A stretch of DNA of 64,000 nucleotides from NCBI GenBank assembly GCA_013397435.1, contig VZRG01000353.1, forward strand, positions 62,001 through 126,000. The letters are read 5' to 3'. A model generated the notes under the pieces. It saw only the letters and a program-made list of their open reading frames with translations, searched no databases and was not told the DNA's origin. The first letter of the stretch is position 1; every line of letters starts with the position of its first letter. This document shows, in pieces, positions 52,601-63,196 of the stretch. The DNA is from Erythrocercus mccallii. Taxonomy: Eukaryota; Chordata; Aves; Passeriformes; Dicruridae. Position numbers and translations under genes: made by a program.

Positions 52601-55600
52601 ACCACAAGCCTGGCAGCTTGTCAATGGTGGCGTGCCAGACTGTAATTTTCTCTGAGGTTAATTGCTCTAGGAGGAACCCAGCTGAAACTGGGACCTGCTG
52701 GGGATTTGCAAGTTCATTTGCCTGTGCCTGTCCAAGGGACACAGTTGGTACCCTTGAGTCCCCCACGCTGCTGGAGCCCGTCTGAGGGCCCTGTGTGCCC
52801 AAACCCTCAACCTCTGTGCCTCAGCACAGCCACCTCCCAAGAGTTTCAGGGTGGTGAAGGAGCAGACAAGCAGCTGAGCACTCCATGTTCTCCTTCCAAA
52901 CTCCTCTGACTTCTGCTGGTTGCTGCAGAGCTGGCTGTGAGCCTGTTGACTGTTGGTCCAAATAGAGGCTGCTGCCCAGGAGCACAACCTTAAATCATCA
53001 GGGAACTTTGGAAAAAATGCTAATTTTAATTACAGCCTTCAGAGCATTCAAAGCTACTGTGATGAGGAAAGTTTTGTCACGTTTTCCATTTCTGTTGGAA
53101 AAAAACAACCCAAGAGGACACAGAAAAGCTGTCTGCAGCACCAACAACCTCATGCAGCTGTCTCCTGCTCAGGAATATCCCACAGCAGTGTTAGCTTAGT
53201 CCTCTCTGGAGGTATGAATATGGGATATAAGAAGTACTACAGAAATTAAGACATCAGATCCATGTAGACCTTATTTGCTGTAAGAAAATAAAGACATAAT
53301 TTCTCTTCCAAGAGAAATGCAAGTACTTGTCATGGAGAAAAATAATCTACCTAACCCTAAAACTTTTAAATAGTGACAAGATCATGCAGAGAAACAAGCA
53401 ACCTTCAGAGAAAGATGCCCTCAGGTATTCAGGAAGGGAGCATCTGCTTCTGGTCTTAGGACTGACAGCCAATTTTTCCTCCTGCTGAGGCAGCAGAAGC
53501 AGAGACAAAATTTCCCAGGAAGATCCCAGACCACCTATAAAGTGCAAGTCTTTCAATTGAATTTGGAGTAAATAGGAGGCAAAGGTGAGGGTAAGAGTTT
53601 GCATGGAAATGCTGCTGAGGCTTGAACTGAAAACTCATGAAGACACTGAGAGCTGTCCCAAACATTTCAGTTGGACCATCACTGAGTTCATCAAAGGATG
53701 AACTGGAATCAGATGCTGCTGATGTGCCAGATGCACAGCAGTGACCACCAGACAAAGCTGTAGTGAAATGGAAGTGGCTAGATGAAGCTAGAGGAGGCAG
53801 TCCATGGGTTGGGGTCATTGAGGTTTATGTACCAGAGCTATAGACAGGACAGCTCTTGGTCTGAGACTGGGATGAGGGCCCAGGCTGGTGCTTAAATGAG
53901 CAGGAGAGTGGGTGGAGGCCCCAGCTGGGGCTGGGCAGAGCCATTGAAACCTCTTGGTATCCTTAAGGCTCTGGCAAATGCATAAAAGTCAGTGAAGTGA
54001 AAGATCTTTCTTTAGTAGTCCTTTCCAAGCTGGAATTAAGGGGTTTTTTCCAGCTGCTGGAGCAACACCTGGAAGCCAGACCTGGCTTCTGTGTGTGTTT
54101 TCATCATGGATCTGTTATGTGAATTTGGGTAGGTTATTTTCTTTGCCTGTGCTTGTCTCTCTGCAGAGTCTTGTCTCTTTAGCTGGTAAATCCATGTCTG
54201 AACTTATGGCTGTACAAAGATCCCCCAAGTCTAAAAGACACCAGATCTTTGTCAAGACTGAAGTTATTAGATTAGCACTGTTTGCAGCAACCCTGCTATT
54301 TCCAAGCCCTTTCACCCTAAATCAGGGTGTGTCCTACACGTTGCTCAACTGGGACCATTTGTTTCTGGCTGTGGAGAGCAGCTGAAGCTCAGAAGTGCTT
54401 GTGGCACCTCATGTGGACTCCTGCTGGAATGAGGTCTTCCATGTTGTATTATTGCCATCAAACAGTGTTCACAAGTAGCTCTGAGGTCCACATGATGTAA
54501 TTTGAGGTCCCTTAGCAGTGAAGGATATGATGCTGTGTCATGAGGAGAGAGCTTTTGCTTGGATAGTTGCCCCTGATGCAGTGATATAATATTCTCCAAA
54601 ATACCTGCTCTCTTCTCTGCAGAGTTTTGGGTGAAGAATTGGCTTCTTCTTATACCTGAGGCAGTGGCTTAGGATGGAAATGAGCAGGGGAAGGGCTGGA
54701 GGCAGAGATATGAAGAAGGGAGTAGGGATCTTGGAGCTGGAGATGCTGAGGGGGTTTGAAAATGATGAAAATTGGATGGGGGGGGCAGGTGTTGGAGGAC
54801 TGTGAGGGCCCTGTGGCAGACTCTTAGGTGGGAAAACTGGCAAGTTTGCTTTTTAAAGGAACTGTTTAGTGCACTTGTATTGCTTAATGCTAACCCTGAG
54901 CAGAAGTGCTGGGTCTTTGCTTCAACCAACAAACCATTATCACCATCCCTCACTCACTGGAGATCAGAGAATCTTAGAATGGTGTGGACTGGAAAGGACC
55001 TTAAAGACCATCCAGTTCCAACCCCCTGCCATGGGCAGGGACACCTCCCATTAGATCAGGTTGTTTCAGGTCCTGTCCAACCTCATCTTGGACGCTTCCA
55101 GGGGTGGGGCAGCCACAGCTTCTCTGGGCAGCCTGTGCCAGAGCTTCACCACCCTCACAGAGAAGAATTTCTGCCCAATATCCAATCTAAATCTCTCCTC
55201 TTTTAGTTTAAAGCCACTCCCTCTTGTCCTATCACTAGGATCCTCTTGTAAAGACCCTACTGCATGTCCTGTAAAAAGCAATGAAAATGGGGAAGTCACA
55301 AGGGAGGAGCAGCACATCTCTCCTAGCAGGTTACACCCATGGATGGGAGGTTCTGAGTAGGGGCTAGAAAGCTTCAAACCTGGCAGGTTTCTGGTTCCTG
55401 AGACACCCACTCTGTGAGAGTGGCTACATGATGAAGGATGGGGGTAATCGGCACGATGAGCTGTGTCTCAGCTCAGTTCCTGCTCTGTAACATAGCAGTT
55501 GGTGACTGCTGAAATTGAAGGGATGTGTTGTGGACAGCTTTTGGGCATGTCAGCTCTTCCCAGCACTGTGCTGGGGCTGATCTGTGTGACAGAAAATGAC

Positions 55601-58600
55601 AGTACCCAATTACTGGAACAGTTTTTGTGCCCTGGGATGAACTCCATCTTCTGAGGATGTGCAGAAGGAGAGATGTCAAGCTCTGCATTGAGGGCATGGG
55701 GCATTTTTCCCTTGGTGCTGACCTTTTTGCTGCTATCTCCATGGAAATTTTTTGTCATGCTGACAGGGTAGGGGTTTGACTGTCTGATGAGCACATTATG
55801 GGATCTGATTCCACTTAAAATGAGCTAAGCACAAGAGAAGAATGTGGCCTTCAGACACTGCTGTGTCAGTCTGGCTGGGTGCCCACCCAGCCCTGTTGTT
55901 TCCAGTGGGGTTATTTCAGTATAGCACTGTGGGGCAGCCCTTAAGCTTTTCCCTTTGCCTTATTTACTGTAGGGAATTGTTTACTCCTCCAGCTGCAATC
56001 AGTTCTGCACTGGGATAAGGGCTTCAAGTAATAGTGCTTGGTGCTGATCAGAACTCTCCTCCTTAAATTTTTGCACTGGCATTTATTCACATTCTCAGTG
56101 CTGCAGTGAGATTGCAAAGACTGAGCATCTACTCTGCCCTCTGGACCCATGGAACTCCAGTTCCTGAGAAATCAGATCAACTTTTGATCATCAGATTAGT
56201 TTTTTCATGTATTTATCTTCACCATGCTGCTGGGTGCTAGGCAAGTGAGTTACCCCAGCTGATGACATCACTGAGCCAAAATTCAGTGCTTAAGTGTCCT
56301 GGATGGATGTGGAGTTAAGTGTTTTACACAATGTTAAGTGGAAAATCTTTTTCAGAAAAGGCAGTAGGAACAAACATTTGTTCTAAAGGTTGTGTGTTTT
56401 TCAGCCTGGGAAACTACAAAGCAACTTTTTTTAAGGCCATACAGGGAGTTAGCAATGTTCAAGTGACCAGCACAGGATCTGGGATGTTCAGGAGGGGGAG
56501 ACTGGACCATGGACTGGAGACAGACCTTTATTGTCCAGAAGTCAATATTCAAACTCCCTCCCATCACAGGCCTGTGTCAGCATTAAACAAAATGCTTGTT
56601 GTCCAGATTTGCGAAGGAGTTTTCCCTGGTTACGCCATTCTTGTCTGCCAGGAAGAAAGCACAAAGATACATTGACAGGGAGAGGGGCAGTTGCAGTTCT
56701 TCAACTGCAGGACATTCCCTGTGGAGACAAAAAGGGTCAATTGTCCTCTCTGAGAGTGGGATGCAGGAGGTAAAACAATCCAGAGATATACTTCTGGGTT
56801 AACCTCTGGTTTTGGGACACAAGTCCCTGTTGCTGGCAGGTGAATTGTGACCAGCATTATGTGGGCAGAAAGGATACAGAGCAAGGCAAAACTCACATGA
56901 TGTGGCTTCAAACCTCAGCAGGAACAACACTGCCCAAACCTTTGCTCTCTCTGTGCCTTGGCTGCTCCCTGTAATGTGCCAATGGTGCTCCCACTGCATT
57001 CCCCTTGGCTCTGGACCCAAACCAAATCTATGGCAGCACCTTGTCTGACCACGTTAGCACCATTTCAGGTGTGACTTTGATGCCAGCCTTTCCTTAAGTC
57101 ACTGTATTAATTAATCCTTCTGACAGACCATGGGGACATTGATGAGCTTTGGCTGTTGCTGTTTGAAAAACCCAGCTCTGCACCTTTTTATCAGCTGCCT
57201 CTGTATGTTTGGAAAGGGAAAGAGAAGAACCAAAGCAGAGAGAATATTGAAGGGGAGGAAGGAGCTCCTTTGGTTTTTCTCTCTGTATCTCCTTGCAATC
57301 TTTTGCCAAACCATATCTTCACTTGTACTTTTCCCCTTTTTGCTGTAGGAGATCTCATTTCTGAGCCCTTCCCTGCACTGTTGCACTCTTAGACACATTA
57401 CTGGACAGAGTTATGGCTTCCTAATTCCCTCTGAGCTTACATCTTGTGTCTTAGCTCCTTTCTTGTCAAATTTGTCTTCTCACAAGGGATCTGGAAGGAC
57501 AAAGGGTGCTGAAATTTTGTCTTCTTGAGGGGTCTTTTAGCACATGGATGTGGATGGCCCCAGGTCTGCTGTCTGCAGGCTGTTCTTGTGCATCCCTTCC
57601 TGTCAGTGCGTCCTGTTTTCCAAAGGCTGTGTTTGGGAATGCTTTCCTCTCTGCTAGCAGTGCTCTCTAGCTTGGCTGATCCTGAGCCCAAGCAGTTCCT
57701 TCGTGCTGGCTGAGCTGGAAGAGGCTGTGGCACTGCTGATGAAGTCCTTCTGTCCAGCTGTTGCGAGGGTGGCCAGATGAAACACTTAGAAGTGCTCCTA
57801 AGGCGATGGAAAGTGTGAATACGTGGGCTTGGGATATGCATTTTAATGAGGTGTTTGAATTCTCCCCTTGCTGCCCAGCAGGGCCAATATCTGGCAGTGC
57901 CACAGCTCCTAACAACCACATATTGTGTCCCTGTGAGCTGCACAGCTCTCAGGGTAGCCAGGCCTCACCCTCACCCCACTCCCCAAACAAACAAGGGTCT
58001 GTGAAAGAAATGTCACTAGGACTCAGATTCCTCCTAAAAGGTGCCCAGATGGTCTGACATCATCCCAGATGTCTCTGAGGCAGATCTTTGGCCTCCAAAA
58101 AGGCTGAAGGCTCTCAGATTTCCCAAAAGAGTGTATATCTTCCCATGCTTTGCTCCACCAGTGTTAAAGCAAGATGAGGTCTATCAGAGCTAACTCCAAG
58201 GGCTGGGTACAAATGTGACAAATCACAGCCAAACTCGAGTGTAGCTGAGGGAGCTCTGCTCTTCCTGCTGTTGCTGGGGCTGGTACAGCTCTGATTCACC
58301 CTGGCTGTGATGTAGCAAGCAAGGGGCAGACAGGCAGCAGCTGTGTCACCTGTCCAGTCAGTGTGGAGGTGACAAGGAAGGTCAGAATGGTGGCTGGGAG
58401 CTGGCTTGTCTCTGGCTTTGTAGGCTTGAGCAGACTTGTAGGGTTGANNNNNNNNNNNNNNNNNNNNNNNNNNNNNNNNNNNNNNNNNNNNNNNNNNNNN
58501 NNNNNNNNNNNNNNNNNNNNNNNNNNNNNNNNNNNNNNNNNNNNNNNNNNNNNNNNNNNNNNNNNNNNNNNNNNNNNNNNNNNNGCACATCAATCATTTA

Positions 58601-61600
58601 GACAGTGTGAGCTCCTCTCCTCTCCTCTGTCATCGTTCATAATGCACAGACACAAACTGTGGTCACTCCCTGGCAGTCATGGTCACCCCACCTGTCCCCA
58701 GCTGTAGACCAGGGTTGTACTGCTCCAGGGTTGGGGGTGATATTTGCTAGCCCTGGAGGCTGTTTCAGTCCCAAGGTTCCAGCTTTGGTGGCAGCTCATT
58801 CATCAGCACAATTCCTCATCTCAAATGCAGTCGCAATTCAGTCTCCACCTCTCAACTCAATTTTATCTGTGCTAATTTGAGGGAAACAGAGGAATCTTCC
58901 CACACCAAGTTATTCTCTTTTAAATGCTCATTTAAAACTTGACACATACAAACCATCTCCAAACGGTAAAAAAGAATTTTTATTCAGCTGATTTGTATTG
59001 TTACTTCCTGCCATCTTCTGCTTTAATCCTTATTCCAAATGCATCTACCCAGGCAAACATATTGGGAAAAGTATTTCACCTTGCAGCACCTGGCACAGAG
59101 GCACTGGAGCCCTAAACTCTTTTTCCTCAGTGTGAGTGGGTCCAGCTTATCTCCAAAATGAACCAGTGTCACGTGCACAGCTATGGAGGAATGACCTGGC
59201 TCTCAGCAGGGTAGAAATGGTTAATCTTCTGCCTCTTTGGCAGGAGTTCCAGTGGAATGACTCACTCGGGCCAGGTGGGAGTGGAACTGCAAGAACCCCA
59301 TTGGCAGCAGAGCAGTTTGGGAATCCCATGGCAGCCACAGCCCTTGGCTCCTTGGAGCCAGGAGAAGTTCCAGCTGTGGCCTTACAAGGACAGAAGCAGA
59401 AACCTGCTGCTATACCTCAGCTGAAGCTGCAGCCAGAAGAGCTTTGCAAAGCCTTGCCTGGGGTCTGGTGGGGACAGGAGGAGAGGGCTGAGCACCAGCA
59501 GCACTTGGTCATAGCCAGATCCGTCAGGATTTCAAGCAGTGCACTTTTAGCAAGATATTCTCCTTATTAAAAGCTGGTTTTGCCTGCCAGCTCCTGAATC
59601 ATATCCAGCACTCTGAGGGAAGTCACATCTGTCTCATAAACCATTAGAGGGTGAGGAATGCTGGTAGGTAGCAAAGTGTGCTGTTGCCACCCCATGAGGA
59701 CTGCAGTCTTTGGGACATACCTGGGAGTCCTTATGAGCTGGGAAGAGAGATAGAACTAGGAAGAGAAAGGGGATTCAGAGCACTCTGGGAGAGGTGGAGA
59801 GAGAGTTCAGCTCCTTTTGGCTCCAGCAAGACTCAGAATGCTCAGGGTGGGGCAGGATTAGTTCTTGAGGTGAGTCCCACCTTCTCTGCTTGAAAGCAGT
59901 GCCTGGAGACAGGCACTTCCAGACAGTGACTCAACCCATCCTAAAACCTGTCCAAAACAGATGGGATGGATTATTCCCTGGAGGTGGCTTCCCCTGCCTC
60001 GAGCAGGATTAGATGTGATGCCCAGCTTTCTGCTGAGTGACTGGGGAAAGCTGAATCCCACCCTTTATTTTTACTATGGATGGAGTTTACAAGCTGCAGG
60101 AGAAGGAACCATATGGCCTCCCTCACTCTGTTTGCTTTGGAGCGAAACCATGTGCACACACGCACATTTGTACATATGTTTGTGTGCATGTTACATAAAG
60201 TCAAAGGGTTTTAATTTAAGTTGCAGAGGCAAGCACAGGATACAGATGCCAGAATCCAGGCTGTCAGTGCATATCCATTAAAATATGGCAGAAGTTTTTC
60301 CTGGGAAAATTTGACTCAGCCTCCTGGAGGGACAGAAATGAGACAAAAAGCAAAGAGGAAATGAAAGAAGGGGGGAGAGAGATGGTCCCAGCCCCACATT
60401 TGGCCCCTGTATGAGGGTGTGGGGAAGTGCTGGTTTTCCTGGGAATGTCTGTTTCAGTTCCCTCTTGATCTGCTCTGCAATTCTAGCTTGGATGCTGTGT
60501 ACACCAAGCTACTTGAGCTCTATGTTTTTACCTTTTCCTTTCCTTTTCTTTTGGCTGAACACAAGCAAGAATGTCAAAAGGAATTTGTGAACACAAGGGG
60601 AGTGAGATGCAGCCTCTCTGCAAGTAGGCCAAAGCAAGATTATTTCTCCTCTTGTCTTGTTCTCAGGAAACAGAAGAGCTTATCTGGGCCCAATAAATCC
60701 CTCTGAGGAAAGTGCAGTTTCACAGAATTGGAAAAAAAAACTGAAAAGAGGGGTTTTGTAATGGGAGAGGTCAAGCAATGTTAATTATAATCAGAGCTGT
60801 AATATAGATAATGAGATTTAGGGAGGTTTTCTTCAAATCATTGCCTCTAGGAACCTCTGTTTCTCTCCTTTGTGGGAGTAGAGGGGGGATGTGTATGTAG
60901 GGAGCTGTTGCTCCTTGCTTTAACACCCTGCCCAAATTTTCTTCAGCAGAGCTTGGCATGGAGGCCTGCTCACACATAGGTTAGAAGGTTCTTCATTTTC
61001 ACTTTGTGCTTACTTTGATCCAATTTTTGAAGGATAAATACTCAGGCCAACCTTGTTATCATGGAATAAATCCAAGAGTCCTTTTCTCCACTGTGTGGTT
61101 GCTGCCTGTGCACGTGTGGGATGGTTTGGCTGACTGAACAGTGGGCTGGGAACCCCAAGTTTTGGGAACCTCTCACTTTCTGACCTTGACATAATTACAA
61201 AAGTAGCCTGGTTTTCCCCTCTGCAAAATGGGATGCTGACACAGGGTGTCTCTGAAGGGTGATGTCATGCATTATCTGAAGCATTTTTACAGTACAAAGG
61301 GTGTTGCAAAAGTGGAGATAAGAGAAAGTAAAACTTTCTCTTCTTTTTCAAACAGCTGATTATTTAGCCCAATTTTGCCAGTTTCTGTGAACTGGAGATA
61401 GCCTCCATGTTTGGGAGAGGAATTCACCTTTGTGAAGGTTTGTTTGGTGCACATCATGATGTGAACCTAGTGGGGTTCTCCCCTTCTCTTTGAAAGAGCC
61501 TCTTCCACCAGCACTTGCTTTAATATTCTTGTCTGTGAAACAGACATGGGACGTGGAGGAATGTTCCAGCTAAGCAAATGGAGGGATTAATCCTGAGATC

Positions 61601-63196
61601 CCTGCAGAGGAAAATGATTTCTACAGAGGACAGAAACAAGCAGGGAGAGTTTCCAGACCTTACTCCAGAATGTTTGAAGCTATGGGAAATATTCCCCTTA
61701 ATTTCAGGTGGACTGGGAGCCAAGGCACCAGCTGTGAGGATTAGATTTGTTTGCAGTTGCATCATTGCATCATCATCTGCCATGCAGAATCCAGAGGGAT
61801 ATTGATGACACAGCTTGATCAGTCCTTTGAGCCTTTTCCCAAACTGTCTTTACATAGCAACATCAGGCCTAGACTTACGTGGTTTTCAGCACTGCTGATT
61901 ACATCTACATTTTTTCTAGACAAGCCCTTCACATATTTTCCCAACAGGCATGAGAGGAACCTCTAAATGCTGGTGAGCCCATCATATTATTTCCTGCATA
62001 GCTTTCCTTGGAATTTGGGAGGCTTCATGGTGGCCAAGAAGGGGCTGAGCTGAGAATCTGCTGATTCCTCTGCTGAGATATTGCCTCAAATTCACCCCTG
62101 TGTTTTGCATCCAAATATAGGGTATGTTTGCATGGACAGAAGCTGCTTTTGGGTAACTTCTCTGAGTCTTACTCAGCTCAAGTCTGTCTCCATGTGAACG
62201 CAGCTGAGTGGCTGCTAAATCCAAACTGGTTTCACTGCGGGGAGCTGGACACCTCTCCAGTCTTCCTCTTGCCTTTTCCTCAGTGGTCTGGCTTTCCCAG
62301 AACCCAGGATCCTTAACCTCCTTTGTTAAGAACTCATCTTGTGACCAGCTTTCCTCGCTCTGCTTTGCCTGCGTTTACATAGGATGATGAACAGTTGGTA
62401 TATTGATGAAAAATGTGCCTGGGACAAAACTGACTGGCAGGTAGAATTTGCAATTACTAGTCAGGATTTCTTTTTGTAGCTAGTTAATTGAGTTTATTAA
62501 CCTAAATGTTTATTACTTGCTGAAACTATTCATTAGAGTGTATATGTAGCAAATAGTATCCTAATTATGAACAGAGAATGTGCATCCTTTGACATGTTTA
62601 GAGGGTTTTTTAACTTATAAGTGACTTATTTTAAATACATGCCACTTGCATCTTACTGCCAGTCTAGAGGGCATTAGACAAACTCTAAGAGTTTGATATT
62701 AGTCATTATTATTCACTGTCCCTTAATTCAGAACTGGTTCTCCCAGTCACTCTATCCTAATTGTGATGCCTGATTTTTAAGCTTAGTTAGGTCTAGATGT
62801 GCCTCACAAGACCTTTTGGGCAAGAGTTGTTTTTCATCTCATATTTACCCAGCCCCTGGCACCACAGAGATCAGGCCTTGAGATAGAGAAGGACATCCCA
62901 ATTTTCTTCATCAGCCAAACTGGTAGTGCATAAGAATCTAAAAGACCAGTAAACATCTTAAAACTAAATTCTTGCCCATTGAAACACTGACAGCTGTGTC
63001 TGCTGCTCTCTTTTCTCTTTCTAGACCAAAGAAGCTCTCTTCACAATTCTCCAGGACCTAAGGCCTGAAGACCACTTCAATATCATTGGCTTTTCCAACC
63101 GAATAAAGGTCTGGCAGCAGGACAGGCTGGTGCCAGTTACCCCAAATAACATCAGGGATGCCAAAAAGTACATCCATAACATGTCACCTACTGGAG
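31517..63196 (+). CDS. ITIH5: ITIH5, inter-alpha-trypsin inhibitor heavy chain family member 5 (first 8 coding exons; continues past the window)
   Basis: ITIH5 is a secreted heavy-chain relative of the extracellular matrix; the human protein is about 940 residues. Exons found: 31517-31636, 35183-35227, 39300-39463, 40226-40333, 41344-41594, 48437-48603, 49609-49725 and 63025-63196. All have AG/GT borders and continuous phase, giving residues 1-382. Seen in order: signal peptide about 1-16, VIT domain about 56-190, and the first part of the A domain from about 306 with MIDAS D312-x-S314-x-S316. Segments such as YEELLQRRLGKYEYTVSVRP and LPPLPKNVVFVLDSSASM are near-identical to human ITIH5, which separates it from ITIH1-4 and ITIH6. 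The rest of the A domain and the C-terminal half lie to the right. No frameshift or stop was seen. ITIH2 lies head to head 6 kb upstream. Confidence 0.95.
32232..32317 (+). mobile_element. CR1 LINE short 3' fragment
   Basis: Sense CR1: 'gtgtccctgcccatggcaga', 'ggaactagatggcctttaag', 'ttccttccaatccaaaccac', ending near 'gaattctat'. In ITIH5 intron 1. Confidence 0.88.
33850..33891. repeat. (TCTCC)n microsatellite running into an assembly gap
   Basis: Eight perfect CTCTC-type pentamers end exactly at the gap, suggesting that the repeat itself broke the assembly. Confidence 0.9.
33892..34654. other. Assembly gap (763 N)
   Basis: Unknown bases in ITIH5 intron 1. The long open frames that appear to span it are artefacts of reading N as any residue. 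Confidence 0.99.
34741..34886 (-). mobile_element. CR1 LINE 3' fragment
   Basis: Antisense CR1: 'accatagaatgatttgggtt', 'gcatccagttccaaacccgt', 'tagaccaggctgctcaaaac'. In ITIH5 intron 1, about 300 bp upstream of exon 2. Confidence 0.9.
35183..35227 (+). CDS. ITIH5: ITIH5 coding exon 2 (45 nt)
   Basis: A 15-codon exon, phase 0 at both ends, encoding VARRVPRQAKFLQRL. Human ITIH5 has RVPRQVRLLQRL at this place. Acceptor CTTTGCAG, donor GTACGT. The basic RRVPR cluster could be a propeptide cut site, by analogy only. Confidence 0.9.
35952..35990. repeat. 39-bp dispersed repeat, copy 1
   Basis: Starts AAGCATAAAATAATTTGT and ends AAAATTTCAGCTG. It matches 42233-42271 at 38 of 39 bases. The flanks do not match well. 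The family is not recognised. Confidence 0.85.
36525..36608. repeat. (GTTTTT)n hexamer array
   Basis: About fourteen tandem GTTTTT units in ITIH5 intron 2, just upstream of a sense CR1 fragment. It creates false poly-(Phe-Leu) or poly-(Phe-Val) and poly-(Lys-Asn) open frames. Confidence 0.93.
36664..36815 (+). mobile_element. CR1 LINE 3' fragment
   Basis: Sense CR1: 'ccatccctggaagtgtccaa', 'gacaaggcttggagcaacct', 'gtcccttccaacacaaacct', ending 'ctgtgattctat'. Confidence 0.9.
37729..37752. repeat. Perfect 10-bp inverted repeat with 4-nt loop
   Basis: GATCTAATGT, loop TAGG, ACATTAGATC. In ITIH5 intron 2. No element or gene explains it. Confidence 0.8.
39300..39463 (+). CDS. ITIH5: ITIH5 coding exon 3: VIT domain start
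   Basis: 164 nt, ending in phase 2 (AT|G). It encodes EFHVRSTIISRYAFTTVSCT and EMQIPAAAFISNFTM, matching human ITIH5 EFSVKSTIISRYAFTTVSC and QIPAAAFITNFTM. NFT is a conserved N-glycosylation sequon. Acceptor ATCCCACAG, donor GTAAGT. Confidence 0.96.
39464..40225 (+). other. ITIH5: ITIH5 intron 3 (0.76 kb)
   Basis: Unremarkable AT-rich intron between the first two VIT-domain exons. No repeat or motif recognised. Confidence 0.8.
40226..40333 (+). CDS. ITIH5: ITIH5 coding exon 4: charged VIT-domain insert
   Basis: 108 nt, entering with one base (completing Met110) and leaving in phase 2. It encodes SIGNKTYYGEVTGKERKNNT, then DDKERHKKPPSPTEG. Human has the same kind of Lys/Glu-rich stretch with an N-x-T sequon, but the sequence differs a lot. 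Phase and the flanking match to IGDKVYQGE support it. Acceptor CTCTCCAG, donor GTGAGT. Confidence 0.88.
40611..41260 (-). mobile_element. Solo LTR-like element (endogenous retroviral, antisense to ITIH5)
   Basis: Reading the minus strand, a TATAAATA (plus 40941-40948) is followed about 280 bp later by AATAAA (plus 40661-40666). In between lies a stretch of LTR R/U5 style with no coding capacity. This order and spacing is that of a retroviral LTR, and no gag/pol/env remnant lies beside it, so it is probably a solo LTR. The edges are approximate; I could not confirm the TG...CA ends or a target duplication. It fills most of ITIH5 intron 4. Confidence 0.55.
41344..41594 (+). CDS. ITIH5: ITIH5 coding exon 5: end of VIT domain and linker
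   Basis: 251 nt, phase 2 in and phase 1 out (residues 146-230). It encodes ENGYETFKASVFVPRKMQAR, HYEELLQRRLGKYEYTVSVR, GRLRVEVNILENSGIVNLEV and a basic tail with NGKQKGNGK. It covers what ITIH2 encodes in exons 6 and 7. It is GC-richer than its surroundings. Acceptor CCTTGCAG, donor GTAAGG. Confidence 0.97.
41595..48436 (+). other. ITIH5: ITIH5 intron 5 (6.8 kb)
   Basis: Contains the second copy of the 39-bp repeat (42233-42271). No CR1 copy was recognised over the whole intron. A stretch near 43423-43550 resembles an antisense LTR only weakly. No coding sequence. Confidence 0.75.
42233..42271. repeat. 39-bp dispersed repeat, copy 2
   Basis: Same orientation and 38/39 identity to 35952-35990, with one T/C difference. 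Lies in ITIH5 intron 5. Confidence 0.85.
48437..48603 (+). CDS. ITIH5: ITIH5 coding exon 6: linker before A domain
   Basis: 167 nt, phase 1 in and phase 0 out (residues 230-285). It encodes GVSPPPSTVIGHTKTLAKVT and NGILGDFIIRYDVNRELSVG. Human has GPPPSTVINQNETFANI and NGILGDFIIRYDVNREQSIG. Acceptor ATCTCAACAG, donor GTACTG. Confidence 0.95.
49055..49485 (+). mobile_element. Solo LTR-like element (avian ERVL type), same strand as ITIH5
   Basis: Contains a perfect octamer ATGCAAAT (49273-49280), a TATA box TTATAAAAG (49291-49299), then 'gacctggtgcccaggcgtcc' and an AGTAAA poly(A)-like signal at 49409-49414 followed by 'tctactttattctctagctc'. From memory, this pattern resembles LTRs of songbird ERVL families. 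No internal viral genes flank it, so it is probably a solo LTR. The borders are approximate. It ends about 125 bp before ITIH5 exon 7. Confidence 0.65.
49609..49725 (+). CDS. ITIH5: ITIH5 coding exon 7: A domain start with MIDAS
   Basis: 117 nt, 39 codons, phase 0 (residues 286-324). It encodes ILNGYFVHYFAPTDLPPLPK, then NVVFVLDSSASMVGTKLKQ. DSSAS is the metal-binding DxSxS. Almost identical to human. Acceptor CTCTTCCACAG, donor GTGAGC. An LTR-like element ends about 125 bp upstream. Confidence 0.97.
51713..51856 (+). mobile_element. CR1 LINE 3' fragment
   Basis: Sense CR1: 'atgtggatgtggcacttgga', 'cacatggtttagtgatgaac', 'ggacttgatgatcttagagg', ending 'ggttctgtgatta'. Same subtype as the 4431 copy. 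Confidence 0.9.
54964..55258 (-). mobile_element. CR1 LINE 3' fragment
   Basis: Antisense CR1: 'agaatcttagaatggtgtgg', 'aaccccctgccatgggcagg', 'agcttctctgggcagcctgt', 'tcctcttttagtttaaagcc', 'ccctcttgtcctatcac'. One of the best preserved copies in the window. Confidence 0.93.
58448..58584. other. Assembly gap (137 N)
   Basis: Unknown bases in ITIH5 intron 7. Open frames spanning it are artefacts. Confidence 0.99.
63025..63196 (+). CDS. ITIH5: ITIH5 coding exon 8: A domain
   Basis: 172 nt, phase 0 in and phase 1 out (residues 325-382). It encodes TKEALFTILQDLRPEDHFNI, IGFSNRIKVWQQDRLVPV and IHNMSPTGG. It matches human DALFTILHDLRPQDRFSIIGFSNRIKVW in pattern. Acceptor CTCTTTCTAG, donor GTATGA. 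The last exon inside the window. Confidence 0.96.

Larger units (their letters stand above)
49726..63024 (+). other. ITIH5: ITIH5 intron 7 (13.3 kb, contains a gap)
   Basis: The largest intron of the window, splitting the A domain right after the first MIDAS loop. It holds a sense CR1 tail (about 51713-51856), an antisense CR1 (about 54964-55258) and a 137-base gap. No exon, RNA gene or other recognised element was seen in the rest. Confidence 0.75.
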
